NCBI GenBank assembly: GCA_022446885.1
Contig: JAKVBU010000013.1
Location: 1 to 64,000, forward strand
Direction of reading: 5' to 3'
Length of the DNA stretch: 64,000 nucleotides
Source: Phycisphaerales bacterium
GTDB lineage: Bacteria > Planctomycetota > Phycisphaerae > Phycisphaerales > SM1A02
Both the position numbers and the translations under genes were made by a program. The notes beneath the pieces are model-generated. The model saw only the letters and a list, made by a program, of their open reading frames with translations. It was not told the origin of the DNA and did not search any database. Each line of letters begins with the position of its first letter. Position 1 is the first letter of the stretch. Shown in pieces: positions 42,341 to 51,143 of this stretch.

Positions 42341-45166
42341 CTACTTGGCGTCGTACCAGTCGCGTGACACGCTCGCATCGACGAGAAGCGGCACCCGCAG
42401 ATCCATCGCATGCTCCATGCGATCGACGAGCAGGTCTTTCCCCTCCTCCGCTACCGATTGGGGCACTTCGATCACGAGTTCGTCGTGCACCTGCAACACC
42501 AATCGAGCATCGGGGTGCAGCCCCGGAAGATCCCGATGCAGATTGATCATGGCGATCTTGATGAGATCGGCTGCTGATCCTTGCACCACGGAGTTGATCG
42601 CCAGTCGCTCCGCCAGGGCCCGCTCCTGGCCATTGGCTGAGTTGATGTTGTGAATCCAGCGCCGACGCCCTCGCATCGTTGCAACCCAACCCTGACGCTG
42701 AGCAGTCTCTACACAGTCCTCGAGGAACGACTCGATGCCTTCAAATCGAGCCTTGTAGTCGCCGATGATCTGGGCGGCTCGGGCGACCGACGTGCCCTCT
42801 CCCAAACGCCGCGAGAGGCCATAGGGCGTGATGCCGTAGACGATGCCGAAGTTGACCATCTTGGCCGCCCCACGCTGTTCGCTGGTGACGTCCTCAGGTG
42901 CCACTCCAAACACCTCTGCCGCCACCGCCCGGTGAATGTCCTCTCCCGCTTCGAATGCAGCCATCAGGCCATCGTCTTTGGAGAGATGAGCCAGCATCCG
43001 CAACTCAACCTGTGAGTAGTCAGCCGTCACCAGCATGAATCCTTCTCGGGCGACGAACGCCTTGCGGATCGCCCGCCCCAGATCGGTTCGAATGGGGATG
43101 TTCTGCAAATTGGGATCGCTGGAACTCAGGCGCCCTGTTGCCGTGGCAATCTGATTGAAGCGGGTGTGTACGCGTCCGGTGTCTTCGTTGATGCACGTCT
43201 TGAGCGCCACCAGATACGTGCCCACGAGCTTGGCCAACTGCCTGTACTCAAGCACGAGTGCCGGCAGAGGCGTCAGAACGTCTGGGTCGGCATCGAGCTT
43301 CTCGAGCACCTCCACGTCGGTCGATGGGCCGGTCTTTCGTCGCTTGATCACCTTGAGGCCCAATCCCGGAACCTCGTCATCTGGCGCATTGAACAGAGCT
43401 GCGGCCAGTTGCTTGGGAGAGTCTGGGTTGAGCGGCCCGGGCGCCGCCTCAAGGATGGCTGCTCGCAGCGACTCCATCTTGCCCACCAGACGATTGCGTT
43501 GCCGATCGAGTTCATCGGGATCCACGCGGACCCCGGTGTACTCCATGTCCGCCAGCACAGGTACCAGCGGCAGTTCCAGATCTTCAAGCAGGCTGTCCAA
43601 CCCTTCCTCGGACACCTTTTCCAGCAGCGGAGCTACAAGCCGCAGCGTGATGTCGGCATCTTCCGCGGCGTAGGTGGAGGCTCGATCCAGTTCGACGGTG
43701 TCGAAGGAAACTTGGTTCTTCCCCGACCCGATCAGTGACGAGAGGGGAATGCAGTCGATCTGCAACAGGCCCAACGCAAGCGCATCCATTCGATGGCTTC
43801 CTCTGGAGGGATCAGCTACGTTCGACGCGATCATGGTGTCGATGCAGCGGCCCTTCAGATGCAGGCCAGCTCGCCGCAACACCTTGAGGTCGAACTTCGC
43901 GTTGTGCGCTGCCCAACACAGGTCCGGGCGTTCCAGCACATCCCGCAGAGCCTCAACCACCGTGGCCTGATCCAAGTGGCTTTGCGGTTGAGGCGACCGC
44001 ACCGGGATGTAGTACCCAGAAGCAGCCTCCAGGGCGATCGAGATGCCGCAGAGTTCGCAGGTCATCGGGTCGAGACCAGTTGTCTCAGTGTCGATGGCCA
44101 CAAGTTCAGCCGAAGCGATCTGTGCGGCAAGCGAGCCGAGCGCTTCCAGATCTCGAACACACGTGTAGGTGGCGTCGGGGTCGCCTTGGCGAGCAGGCTC
44201 ATCCGACAGACCACCCCAGAGCGTTCCCGCATCAGACGCTGCGTTGGCATCATCCGCCCCACCGCCAGAGGCCTCGGCCCGAGCAGCCTCGATGAGCTTG
44301 GTCAACTGAGCGGGCGTACGGCGAAAGTCCAGCTGCTTGAAGAGGGCGGCCGGGCGGTCCAGCGACAGTGAGGCCAGATCCACGCGGGCGCTCTCAATGT
44401 CGAAGTCGAACGCAAGATCGTCACGCAATGTGACCAGATCCCGATTGAGCAGCAACCGCTCTTTGGCGCCCTCGAGGTTCTCACGGCGCTTGCCCTTGAT
44501 CTCATCAATGTGATCGTAGATGCCCTCGATGCTGCCGTATTCCAGAATGAGTTTCGCAGCGGTCTTGGGCCCGATTCCCGGAACACCCGGGATGTTGTCC
44601 ACCGAGTCGCCCATCAGACTCAGCATGTCGATCACATGTTCGGGTTCAACACCCTCCGTCTTGAACACGTCGGCCGGTGTGCGCATTGCATCACGCTGGG
44701 GATCGAATAGCTGCACACGATCAGAAACGATCTGCGTCAAGTCTTTGTCGGCGGAGATGATCCAGACCCGCATGTCGTCTGTCGAATTGGCGACGCGGCG
44801 GGCAACGGTGGCGATGACATCGTCGGCCTCCGCACCCTCGACGCCCAAGAGCGGAATGTCGAGCGCCTCGATCACCTCCAGACATCGCTCAACCTGCGGA
44901 TGGAAGTCATCCGGTGCCGCCTCACGATTCGCCTTGTAGTCTTCGTCGATCTCGCTGCGAAACGTGCCCGTGTCTCCTGAGACATCAAGCGCGACGGCCA
45001 GATGCGTCGGGCCCCCGGTCTCAAGCAGATGCAGCAGGATGTCGCAGAACCCCGCCACCAGCTTTGTGGGCTCCCCCGTAACGCTGGAACTCTGGTAGGG
45101 CCGGCGGGCGTAGTAAGCGCGGAAGAACTGGGAGTACCCGTCGATCAGGCAGAGCGTGCGTGTCAT
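42341..45166 (-). CDS. polA: DNA polymerase I
   Basis: 941 aa, full length. The 5'-nuclease domain is at 1-~300 (LCLIDGYSQFFRAYYA, GVEGAEADDVIATVAR, GDSVDNIPGVPGIGPKTA). The 3'-5' exonuclease domain keeps all catalytic acids: VAIDTETTGLD, AHNAKFDLKVL and YAAEDADITLRL, so it should proofread, unlike many bacterial Pol I enzymes that have lost this. The polymerase domain has motif A (VTADYSQVELRMLAHLS), motif B (GAAKMVNFGIVYGITPYG) and motif C (VLQVHDELVIEVP). It acts in Okazaki-fragment maturation and repair. The ATG overlaps the stop of the GlmU-like gene by 4 nt, so it is coupled to the mreBCD run. Confidence 0.97.
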   Translation of the reverse strand: MTRTLCLIDGYSQFFRAYYARRPYQSSSVTGEPTKLVAGFCDILLHLLETGGPTHLAVALDVSGDTGTFRSEIDEDYKANREAAPDDFHPQVERCLEVIEALDIPLLGVEGAEADDVIATVARRVANSTDDMRVWIISADKDLTQIVSDRVQLFDPQRDAMRTPADVFKTEGVEPEHVIDMLSLMGDSVDNIPGVPGIGPKTAAKLILEYGSIEGIYDHIDEIKGKRRENLEGAKERLLLNRDLVTLRDDLAFDFDIESARVDLASLSLDRPAALFKQLDFRRTPAQLTKLIEAARAEASGGGADDANAASDAGTLWGGLSDEPARQGDPDATYTCVRDLEALGSLAAQIASAELVAIDTETTGLDPMTCELCGISIALEAASGYYIPVRSPQPQSHLDQATVVEALRDVLERPDLCWAAHNAKFDLKVLRRAGLHLKGRCIDTMIASNVADPSRGSHRMDALALGLLQIDCIPLSSLIGSGKNQVSFDTVELDRASTYAAEDADITLRLVAPLLEKVSEEGLDSLLEDLELPLVPVLADMEYTGVRVDPDELDRQRNRLVGKMESLRAAILEAAPGPLNPDSPKQLAAALFNAPDDEVPGLGLKVIKRRKTGPSTDVEVLEKLDADPDVLTPLPALVLEYRQLAKLVGTYLVALKTCINEDTGRVHTRFNQIATATGRLSSSDPNLQNIPIRTDLGRAIRKAFVAREGFMLVTADYSQVELRMLAHLSKDDGLMAAFEAGEDIHRAVAAEVFGVAPEDVTSEQRGAAKMVNFGIVYGITPYGLSRRLGEGTSVARAAQIIGDYKARFEGIESFLEDCVETAQRQGWVATMRGRRRWIHNINSANGQERALAERLAINSVVQGSAADLIKIAMINLHRDLPGLHPDARLVLQVHDELVIEVPQSVAEEGKDLLVDRMEHAMDLRVPLLVDASVSRDWYDAK

Positions 45167-46368
45167 GCGCCAGCCAGCGCCTCAATGCGACTGCGAAGCG
45201 GGGCATCCAGCGTGCGGCCGCGGCGTGCCATGACTGCTTCAGTCGATTCAAGAAACCGCCCCAAACGCCAGGATGTCTCACCCTCATCGGTCAGCCAGCG
45301 AAGCGGGCCCATACAGGTCGGCGGAGGCGTCGAGGAAGCAATCATGCAACCGGTACCGATCACGGTGCCCGTCATGAGTCTGGTGCCGATCGCGGTCTTG
45401 ACGTGATCGCCGACGATGACGCCAAGGTAGGTCCGGCCCGTACGAATCCGTTGCCCTTCTGGGGTGGTTCGCATGCTGATCTCACCGTACGTGTTGAGCA
45501 GATTGGAGTTGGTCGTGCCTGCACCCAGGTTGACCCACTCGCCCACCCACGAGTCGCCCAGATATCCATCATGGGCCTTGTTTGACCAACCCTGCAGCAC
45601 GCTTGAGCCAATCTCTCCACCTACTTTGCAGTGTGGCCCCACAACCGTGCCACCACGAATCACGGCCTGATCCACGACGGTAGACCCCCGTCCGATGTGG
45701 CAGGGGCCAGTGAGTACGGCGCCGGGACGAATCGTTGCAGATCTGGCAACCACCACCGGGCCAGCACTGGCATCGATTACAACACCGGGAAAGACGATTG
45801 CTTCCGGATGCACCCGCACCGGTGCCGTGCCGACGACGGACACGTGCGTTGGGTTTCCAATGGGCGTCGAAGCGTGTTCCAGATCATCGAGCAGGCACGA
45901 GGGCAGTGACGAAATCAGATCCCAAGGATGCTCAAGCATGGGCAGATCGACCGTCTGCACGTCCACACCATCCGGCAACTCACCGCCACCGAGCAGAACG
46001 GCTGCATCCGCACGCTCCAGACAAGCGCCGATGATGGCCCCGTCCTCGCTGAGCGCCGCCTGCCCTGGCGACAGCCGAGGTAACTCGCCCAATCCCAGCC
46101 ATCGGCCATTGACCAGCAGCAACGTGTCGCCTTCAGGCAACTCATTGACCGGATGCTCTGTCGATTGGGCCCAGACACCGGCAAGGTGCGCAGGCACCCA
46201 CCAGGCTGCGGGAAACTGCCCCAGCCGCCGCTCGATACGTTCCAATGATCGATGGGCACCGGTTCGAAGCTCAAAGGCCGGACGCAGGTCCGTCATCGGC
46301 CCGAGCTGGCCGCGACCGTCATCGAAGATCACGAGTGTGGGCACGTCAGCCTCCGCGGCGGCCAGCAT
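45163..46368 (-). CDS. GlmU-family putative sugar nucleotidyltransferase with left-handed beta-helix
   Basis: 401 aa from the ATG at 46368 (overlapping mreD by 23 nt). The N-terminal half (LVIFDDGRGQLGPMTDLRPA, FELRTGAHRSLERIERRLG) matches the alternative GlmU-like group of Bacteroidetes and Planctomycetes rather than true GlmU, and lacks the usual GxGTRM loop. The C-terminal half has hexapeptide repeats of a left-handed beta-helix (VVVARSATIRPGAVLTGPC, GRGSTVVDQAVIRGGTVVG). Together this suggests a nucleotide-sugar or acyltransferase role in cell-wall precursor synthesis, in keeping with its place after mreBCD. The exact sugar is not known. Confidence 0.8.
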   Translation of the reverse strand: MLAAAEADVPTLVIFDDGRGQLGPMTDLRPAFELRTGAHRSLERIERRLGQFPAAWWVPAHLAGVWAQSTEHPVNELPEGDTLLLVNGRWLGLGELPRLSPGQAALSEDGAIIGACLERADAAVLLGGGELPDGVDVQTVDLPMLEHPWDLISSLPSCLLDDLEHASTPIGNPTHVSVVGTAPVRVHPEAIVFPGVVIDASAGPVVVARSATIRPGAVLTGPCHIGRGSTVVDQAVIRGGTVVGPHCKVGGEIGSSVLQGWSNKAHDGYLGDSWVGEWVNLGAGTTNSNLLNTYGEISMRTTPEGQRIRTGRTYLGVIVGDHVKTAIGTRLMTGTVIGTGCMIASSTPPPTCMGPLRWLTDEGETSWRLGRFLESTEAVMARRGRTLDAPLRSRIEALAGA

Positions 46369-46930
46369 AGTCCAGCCGGCCTGGCAGCGTCTCGAATCGC
46401 CACGCCCGAGTGGAGGCCAGCAACACCCAGCCCACGAGAATCGCCAGCACAGCCGTGGCACCACCGTCTCCGACAAGCCGCAGCAGCACGTCAGAGGCCG
46501 GCTCAGGCGTTGCCGCCGAGGTCCAGGGCAGCCAGAACCGAAGCGTCTTTACCGAAGCGACAACCAGCGCAGACGAGGCTGCGACAACACCCGACACGAC
46601 CACCAACGTCACCCCACGTGATCGAAACAGCATGCCTCTGCACAGGAGCACGAACCAGACTGCCGCTGTACACCCCAACGCATGTGGGCCCAAGACGACC
46701 AGGGCTGCCCCACTGGATCCACTGCCGGGCGCGGCATCAAGGAGAAGGCCGGCAGACCATCCGGCCCAGAGCGCCGAAGTGGGCGAAGCCTGCAAGGCCA
46801 CGAAGGCCACGAGCACGGCAACCAACGACGGAGCCGCACCAGCCAGCCATCCGATGGACAGAAGTCCCCCAACGCCCGAGTCGAGGCCGGAGAACACGAT
46901 CAGCACCGGAATGAAGACCACCCACCTCAT
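46346..46930 (-). CDS. mreD: rod shape-determining membrane protein MreD-like
   Basis: 194 aa with about five membrane segments (FIPVLIVFSGLDSGVGGLL, LVAVLVAFVALQASPTSAL, SAGLLLDAAPGSGSSGAALVV and others). Similarity to MreD is weak in sequence, as is normal for this family, but the SAGLLLDAAPGSGSSG loop resembles the G...DxxxGxxxG motif of MreD, and the ATG overlaps the mreC stop by 4 nt. MreD, with MreB and MreC, organises peptidoglycan synthesis along the cell. Identification rests on topology plus position in mreBCD order. Confidence 0.8.
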   Translation of the reverse strand: MRWVVFIPVLIVFSGLDSGVGGLLSIGWLAGAAPSLVAVLVAFVALQASPTSALWAGWSAGLLLDAAPGSGSSGAALVVLGPHALGCTAAVWFVLLCRGMLFRSRGVTLVVVSGVVAASSALVVASVKTLRFWLPWTSAATPEPASDVLLRLVGDGGATAVLAILVGWVLLASTRAWRFETLPGRLDYAGRRGG

Positions 46931-47793
46931 GGCGCGTCCTCCTGCCGGGAGGACACGACCGCAACCTGCACCAGAGAGGCTGGTGGCGCCACCGGAACGG
47001 CGACGACCCGTTGTCGCAATGGGGCCTCATCAATGGGCTCGATGGCCTGTACCCGAGCCAGCACGAGCCCCTGCACCCGCCATGGCCACCCTGGATCCGT
47101 GAGCATCAACTCGTCACCCACGGCAACGTCGATGCGACGGTCGATCTGAGCAACGAATTCGCCCGTGCCCGTAGGCTGCAGCAGCAGTCGATTGAGTGGC
47201 GCTTGCGAATGCTCCGAATCGGGCACCAACGCAACCTCGATGGGACCGGTGTCGGGATGCGCAACCGGTCGCACCAGCACCCGCATCGACGTGACCCGCT
47301 CAAGACGGCCAACCACTCGGGCCTCGTCGGCTACGACCACGTCACCCTCGGCGATCCGGCCAAGCGTCTCCTCAGGAGGCTGCAATTCGATCCGGGCCGT
47401 GGCATCAGAGACGGCGCGGCCCGTTACGACCCGTGACATGGTGGTTGGGGGTACGGGCGCCCGCAACGCCGTGTCGGGCAGTGACTCCAACAGACGCACA
47501 CGACGGGCCAGTTCATCGGCCCGGATGCGTTCCTGACGAAACAGCAACTCAATGCGGTCTCGTTCTCGTTTCAGCAGTTCCACATGGCCCGGCTCGACCC
47601 CCTCCAGAGCGAGTGGCCTCCTGGGCCTCAGCCAATCATCCAGCAGCACGCCCATTCGGGCGAAGGGCATCTGCCCTACTCGAAGCAAATCGGCGACGTC
47701 GGCCGTCCACCTCGACCGCCCCGGTGGCAGCAGCGCGGCGACCAGCGTGAGCGCCAATACGATTCCAAATGCCAGGCGACGCCGGCTGAACAT
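46927..47793 (-). CDS. mreC: rod shape-determining protein MreC
   Basis: 288 aa. One N-terminal membrane helix (LAFGIVLALTLVAALLPPG), a coiled-coil stretch (~60-95, HVELLKRERDRIELLF), then the beta-domain (~110-270) with MSRVVTGRAVSDATARIEL and GRIAEGDVVVADEARVVGRL. This is the MreC layout. It works as a periplasmic scaffold that links MreB and MreD to peptidoglycan synthases. It follows mreB by 6 nt and overlaps mreD by 4 nt. Confidence 0.9.
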   Translation of the reverse strand: MFSRRRLAFGIVLALTLVAALLPPGRSRWTADVADLLRVGQMPFARMGVLLDDWLRPRRPLALEGVEPGHVELLKRERDRIELLFRQERIRADELARRVRLLESLPDTALRAPVPPTTMSRVVTGRAVSDATARIELQPPEETLGRIAEGDVVVADEARVVGRLERVTSMRVLVRPVAHPDTGPIEVALVPDSEHSQAPLNRLLLQPTGTGEFVAQIDRRIDVAVGDELMLTDPGWPWRVQGLVLARVQAIEPIDEAPLRQRVVAVPVAPPASLVQVAVVSSRQEDAP

Positions 47794-47799
47794 GGTCGA

Positions 47800-48852
47800 T
47801 CACAGATCGTCCACGTCGGACTCCATGGTCGCCTTCCACATCTCGAGATTCTCGAGGTAGATGCTGGTGCCACGGGCCACGCAGGTCAGAGGGTCCTCCG
47901 CGATGGTCACATCCAACCCTGTATCGCGGTTGAGCACCACGTCGAGGCCGCGAAGCAATGCTCCACCACCAACGAGGCAAATGCCGTTGTCCACAAGATC
48001 CGCTGCCAATTCCGGAGCCGCTCGCTCAAGCGTGCGCTTCACCGCATCGACGATCGCTCGGATCGGCTCCTGCAGTGCCTCACGAATCTCCTCACTTGTG
48101 ACCTCGGTCTTCCTGGGAAGGCCCGAGAGGTTGTCACGGCCACGAACCTCCATGGTGGTGTCGTCACCGGTCGCTGCAGCCGAACCAATCTCGATCTTGA
48201 TTCGCTCGGCCGTCTGCTCACCGATCGTGAGGTTGTAGGTCTTCTTCATGTGGCCGATGATCGCTTCATCGAAGTCGTCACCGGCGGTGCGAACCGACTC
48301 ACACGTGGCGATGTCGGCCAGAGACATGATCGCGACTTCAGTCGTACCGCCGCCGATGTCCACGACCATCGATGCGGTCGGCTCGGCAATCGGCAACCCA
48401 GCGCCGATGCCTGCAGCCATGGGCTCTTCGACCAGAAAGACACGTCTGGCGCCTGCCCGCTCAGCCGAGTCGAGCACGGCTCGCTTTTCCACCGCCGTGA
48501 TGCCGCTGGGCACCGCTACAACAACGCGTGGGCTCACAATGCGGGCCTTGCCGGTCGCCTTTCGAATGAAGTAGGCGAGCATCGCCTCTGTGATCTCAAA
48601 ATCACTGATCACGCCATCTTTGAGTGGGCGGATGGCGCTGATGGAGCCCGGGGTCTTGCCCAGCATCTCTTTGGCGTCCCAACCCACAGCGTTGCCATTA
48701 TTGAGCACACGATTGGTGCCCTTGTGCACAGCGACGACTGAAGGCTCATTGAGAATGATGCCTTCACCTCGAACTGCGACGAGCGTATTGCACGTCCCCA
48801 GATCGATGCCCATGTCAACACTGAACCAGCCGAGTATGCGGTCTAGGACCAC
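47800..48852 (-). CDS. mreB: rod shape-determining actin homologue MreB
   Basis: 350 aa from a GTG at 48852 with GGAGGG about 6 nt upstream. Phosphate-1 motif MGIDLGTCNTLVAV, phosphate-2 DIGGGTTEVAIMSL and adenosine motif LVGGGALLRGLDVVL are all intact, as are the connecting motifs (RPLKDGVISDFEITEAML). It forms cytoplasmic filaments at the membrane that direct sidewall synthesis. First of the mreB-mreC-mreD-GlmU-like-polA run. Presence of a standard MreBCD set indicates a peptidoglycan-dependent elongation system in this organism. Confidence 0.97.
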   Translation of the reverse strand: MVLDRILGWFSVDMGIDLGTCNTLVAVRGEGIILNEPSVVAVHKGTNRVLNNGNAVGWDAKEMLGKTPGSISAIRPLKDGVISDFEITEAMLAYFIRKATGKARIVSPRVVVAVPSGITAVEKRAVLDSAERAGARRVFLVEEPMAAGIGAGLPIAEPTASMVVDIGGGTTEVAIMSLADIATCESVRTAGDDFDEAIIGHMKKTYNLTIGEQTAERIKIEIGSAAATGDDTTMEVRGRDNLSGLPRKTEVTSEEIREALQEPIRAIVDAVKRTLERAAPELAADLVDNGICLVGGGALLRGLDVVLNRDTGLDVTIAEDPLTCVARGTSIYLENLEMWKATMESDVDDL

Positions 48853-48990
48853 GGTCTTCCCTCCAACAGGTGGACGGGCATCATAGACACCCCGGATCGC
48901 CGTCGCTGGGGCGGCGGCTCAATCAAGTGCCAGATGTCCCACAGAGGCCCTGTGAATCCAGCAAAGGCGACATCAGAGGCGGATGAGCGA

Positions 48991-49179
48991 TCAGCGCGAT
49001 TCGATGATCTCGAAGGGTGTGCCCGCCTCGACCCCTTCGCGGGTCGAACCATGCTCCATGTTGTGGAACACCAGGTACAAGCAGCCCAACACCATCACGA
49101 TCAGCGCGATACCGGACACGGCCGTGTAGATATCCAGCCGAGCACGAACAGATCCGTTTGCAGATGAGAAGCGACTCAT
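48991..49179 (-). CDS. small single-helix membrane protein
   Basis: 62 aa. A basic N-terminus (MSRFSSANGSVRARLDIY) precedes one membrane helix (ALIVMVLGCLYLVFHNM) and an acidic, short extracytoplasmic tail (EGVEAGTPFEIIESR). No family recognised. It starts 5 nt after the stop of the MreC-like coiled-coil gene on the same strand and is 138 nt upstream of mreB, so it is probably co-expressed with them and may be a small component of the shape machinery. This role is inference only, but the composition and conserved-looking position argue that it is a real gene. Confidence 0.65.
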   Translation of the reverse strand: MSRFSSANGSVRARLDIYTAVSGIALIVMVLGCLYLVFHNMEHGSTREGVEAGTPFEIIESR

Positions 49180-49184
49180 GAGAC

Positions 49185-50072
49185 TCAGCCGTCACCTTCC
49201 AAGGCGTGGGCCGTATGGCCAGGTCGGGCCAGCCCCCGCTGAGGATCCTCGAGCGTCAGCACGCCCGTAGAGCGATTGAGGTCAACATGACTGATCCGGA
49301 GTCGGCCGATGTACGTGCCGCCGTCACCGATCGTCATGATCCAGCCTTCCTTCACGCCATCACGCGAACCGGCATCGATCTCGACCAGCGTGTTGTCACC
49401 ACGCTCGACATTCACGACGACCGCATCGAGCGTGCGATCAGGTGCGATGCCTTCGTTCAGAAGCGACTCGACGCCGTCCATGGCTCCAAGGCCTGCTTGG
49501 AAGCGAGCCACGATCTCTTCCATGGACTGCTGTTCCTGCCGCAGTGACTGGTTGTCTTCCTTGAGCGCCTTGCGGGCATCTTCGGAAGCGAGCAGATCCG
49601 CCTGGGTCTGGGCCAAGCGTTCATTAATCTCGATGGTGCGTGTTTCGGCGCTGACCGTGCGGGTTCGCATGTCATCGCGATCATCGATGAGCATCTTGTT
49701 CAGATCGGTCGTGGTCTCAAGGCTCTGCGTCAGGGCACGCTCGAGCTGTTCACGGCTGACCAGCTGGCTTCGAGCTTCGAGCACCTCGTGCTCGGACTGC
49801 ACCAACTGCATGGCTTGCATCTCAATCTGAGCGGTCTGGGCCTGTGCACGCTGGCTGTAGATGGTTGACTCTTGCTGCAGGGCGGCCATGCGAGCCTCGG
49901 CCTGCTGTCGGTGCTGGGAAAGGTCACTGCGGGCAGCCTGCAATTGGGTCTGGCTGTCCAAGGCAGCGGCTCGCCAATGAGCCTGATTCAGCGTAGATAC
50001 GACAACCAGCGGCACCATGAAGATGGCCAGCAGACAGACGAGAATCACGAAGATCTTGGTAAGAATGTGCAC
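49185..50072 (-). CDS. membrane-anchored coiled-coil protein with MreC-like beta-domain
   Basis: 295 aa from a GTG at 50072. Residues 5-27 form a membrane helix (FVILVCLLAIFMVPLVVV), ~30-205 a long coiled coil rich in Gln, Glu and Ala, and ~215-290 a compact beta region (TLVEIDAGSRDGVKEGWIM, GGTYIGRLRISHVDL, GVLTLEDPQ). The last part matches the pattern of the MreC periplasmic domain (G-S-x-D-G-V-x-x-G ... G-x-x-G-R/x-V). So the architecture is helix, coiled coil, beta-domain, as in MreC, but with a much longer coiled coil and no close sequence similarity to the MreC of this window. Encoded just upstream of the small membrane protein and mreB. Confidence 0.72.
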   Translation of the reverse strand: MHILTKIFVILVCLLAIFMVPLVVVSTLNQAHWRAAALDSQTQLQAARSDLSQHRQQAEARMAALQQESTIYSQRAQAQTAQIEMQAMQLVQSEHEVLEARSQLVSREQLERALTQSLETTTDLNKMLIDDRDDMRTRTVSAETRTIEINERLAQTQADLLASEDARKALKEDNQSLRQEQQSMEEIVARFQAGLGAMDGVESLLNEGIAPDRTLDAVVVNVERGDNTLVEIDAGSRDGVKEGWIMTIGDGGTYIGRLRISHVDLNRSTGVLTLEDPQRGLARPGHTAHALEGDG

Positions 50073-50162
50073 GAGTGTGTTCCGTGATGGCCCCTCCCAC
50101 GGGGCAGATGCGATGGAAGCCGATTCGGCAAGTGGGCTTTGTAGGTTCCCGGAGGCGATACG

Positions 50163-51143
50163 TCAATTCGCAACCCCCCTAGAAGCGGCTCTGTGGAGGA
50201 CTGAACCGGCCGCACGGACCCGTACGAGGGGGTTGTCGTCAAGACAAAGTTTGGCGAGCGCTTCGTCCTGCCCGTTGGCTTCACCAAAGGCCAGCGCCGC
50301 GGCGGCCTGGGCCCGGATACGTGGCTGCTCGTGGTCAACGTACCTGAGCGCCAGACGAGGCTGGGCTGCCTCCGGCGACAGTCTCCCCAAGGCCTCTATG
50401 GCGATGAGTTGCAGCTCTTCTCCAACAGGCCTGGGGCCGGTGTTGAAGGCCATCTGTTCCAGCGAGTAGCCCAGCCCGGCATCACCGAGCTGACCAGCCA
50501 TCTGAGCGGCCAACGCGATGATTTCGCCATCTTCGGCAGACCCAAAAAAGGCAGCCCGAATCTCCTCCAGATGCTCAAGGCTGCCCAGCCGCACCAAGGC
50601 TTCGGCTGTGGTCAATTCGACGAGGCGAATCCGCCTTGCATCCAGCCCCACAATGGGCCGGGCCAGCGAGGACCGCAGCAATCCTGTAGCCGTTGCATCG
50701 CCCAATTTGCCAAGTACCAGCGCCCCGTTGGAACGCTCAGTGGGATCCTGGCCCAGCAGCATCGAGGCCAGCACCGTCAGATCGACCTCTTCGTCGCACT
50801 TGGCCAGGGCGTACAGGGCCGCGGCCTGTACCGATCGAGACGGATCCTCGAGCAGCGGCCGCACCAAATCGGCTAGTTCACAGTGCCCCCCATCTCCCAA
50901 GCTCATCGCGGCGACAAAACGCACGCCCTCGTTTTCATCAACCAAGGCAAAGGAGAGGGCAGAGGCCTGTGCATCGGGCGCGGGAGCGAGCGCCTCGATG
51001 GCATTTGCCCGCACCTGTGGGTGATCGGCCTTGGCCGCGGCGTTCAGCAGTTCCTTTGCCGTCGGTGGCGGCGGCGCGTCAACCGGCGCAGGGGCGGCGC
51101 AACCGGCCGCCAACACCAACCCTGCTGTCCACCATCTGCTCAT
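50163..51143 (-). CDS. HEAT-repeat lipoprotein
   Basis: 326 aa. The lipobox LAAGC ends at Cys15 (MSRWWTAGLVLAAGC), so it should be a lipid-anchored, exported protein. From residue ~30 onward it is built of ~30-residue helical repeats with Asp/Asn-Val-Arg turns (HPQVRANAIEALA, NEGVRFVAAMSLGD, RSVQAAALYALA, QPRIRAQAAAALAFGE, NPLVRVRAAGSVLH), typical of HEAT repeats. No enzymatic motif is seen; these proteins serve as binding scaffolds. The ATG overlaps the stop of lnt by 4 nt, which pairs a lipoprotein with the enzyme that finishes lipoproteins. Confidence 0.82.
   Translation of the reverse strand: MSRWWTAGLVLAAGCAAPAPVDAPPPPTAKELLNAAAKADHPQVRANAIEALAPAPDAQASALSFALVDENEGVRFVAAMSLGDGGHCELADLVRPLLEDPSRSVQAAALYALAKCDEEVDLTVLASMLLGQDPTERSNGALVLGKLGDATATGLLRSSLARPIVGLDARRIRLVELTTAEALVRLGSLEHLEEIRAAFFGSAEDGEIIALAAQMAGQLGDAGLGYSLEQMAFNTGPRPVGEELQLIAIEALGRLSPEAAQPRLALRYVDHEQPRIRAQAAAALAFGEANGQDEALAKLCLDDNPLVRVRAAGSVLHRAASRGVAN

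Noticed and set aside
42012-42689. Open frame of ~225 codons on the minus strand across the polA 3' end
   Set aside because: Arg/Ser/Gly-rich composition, no family features, and most of it overlaps the conserved polymerase domain of polA in another frame.
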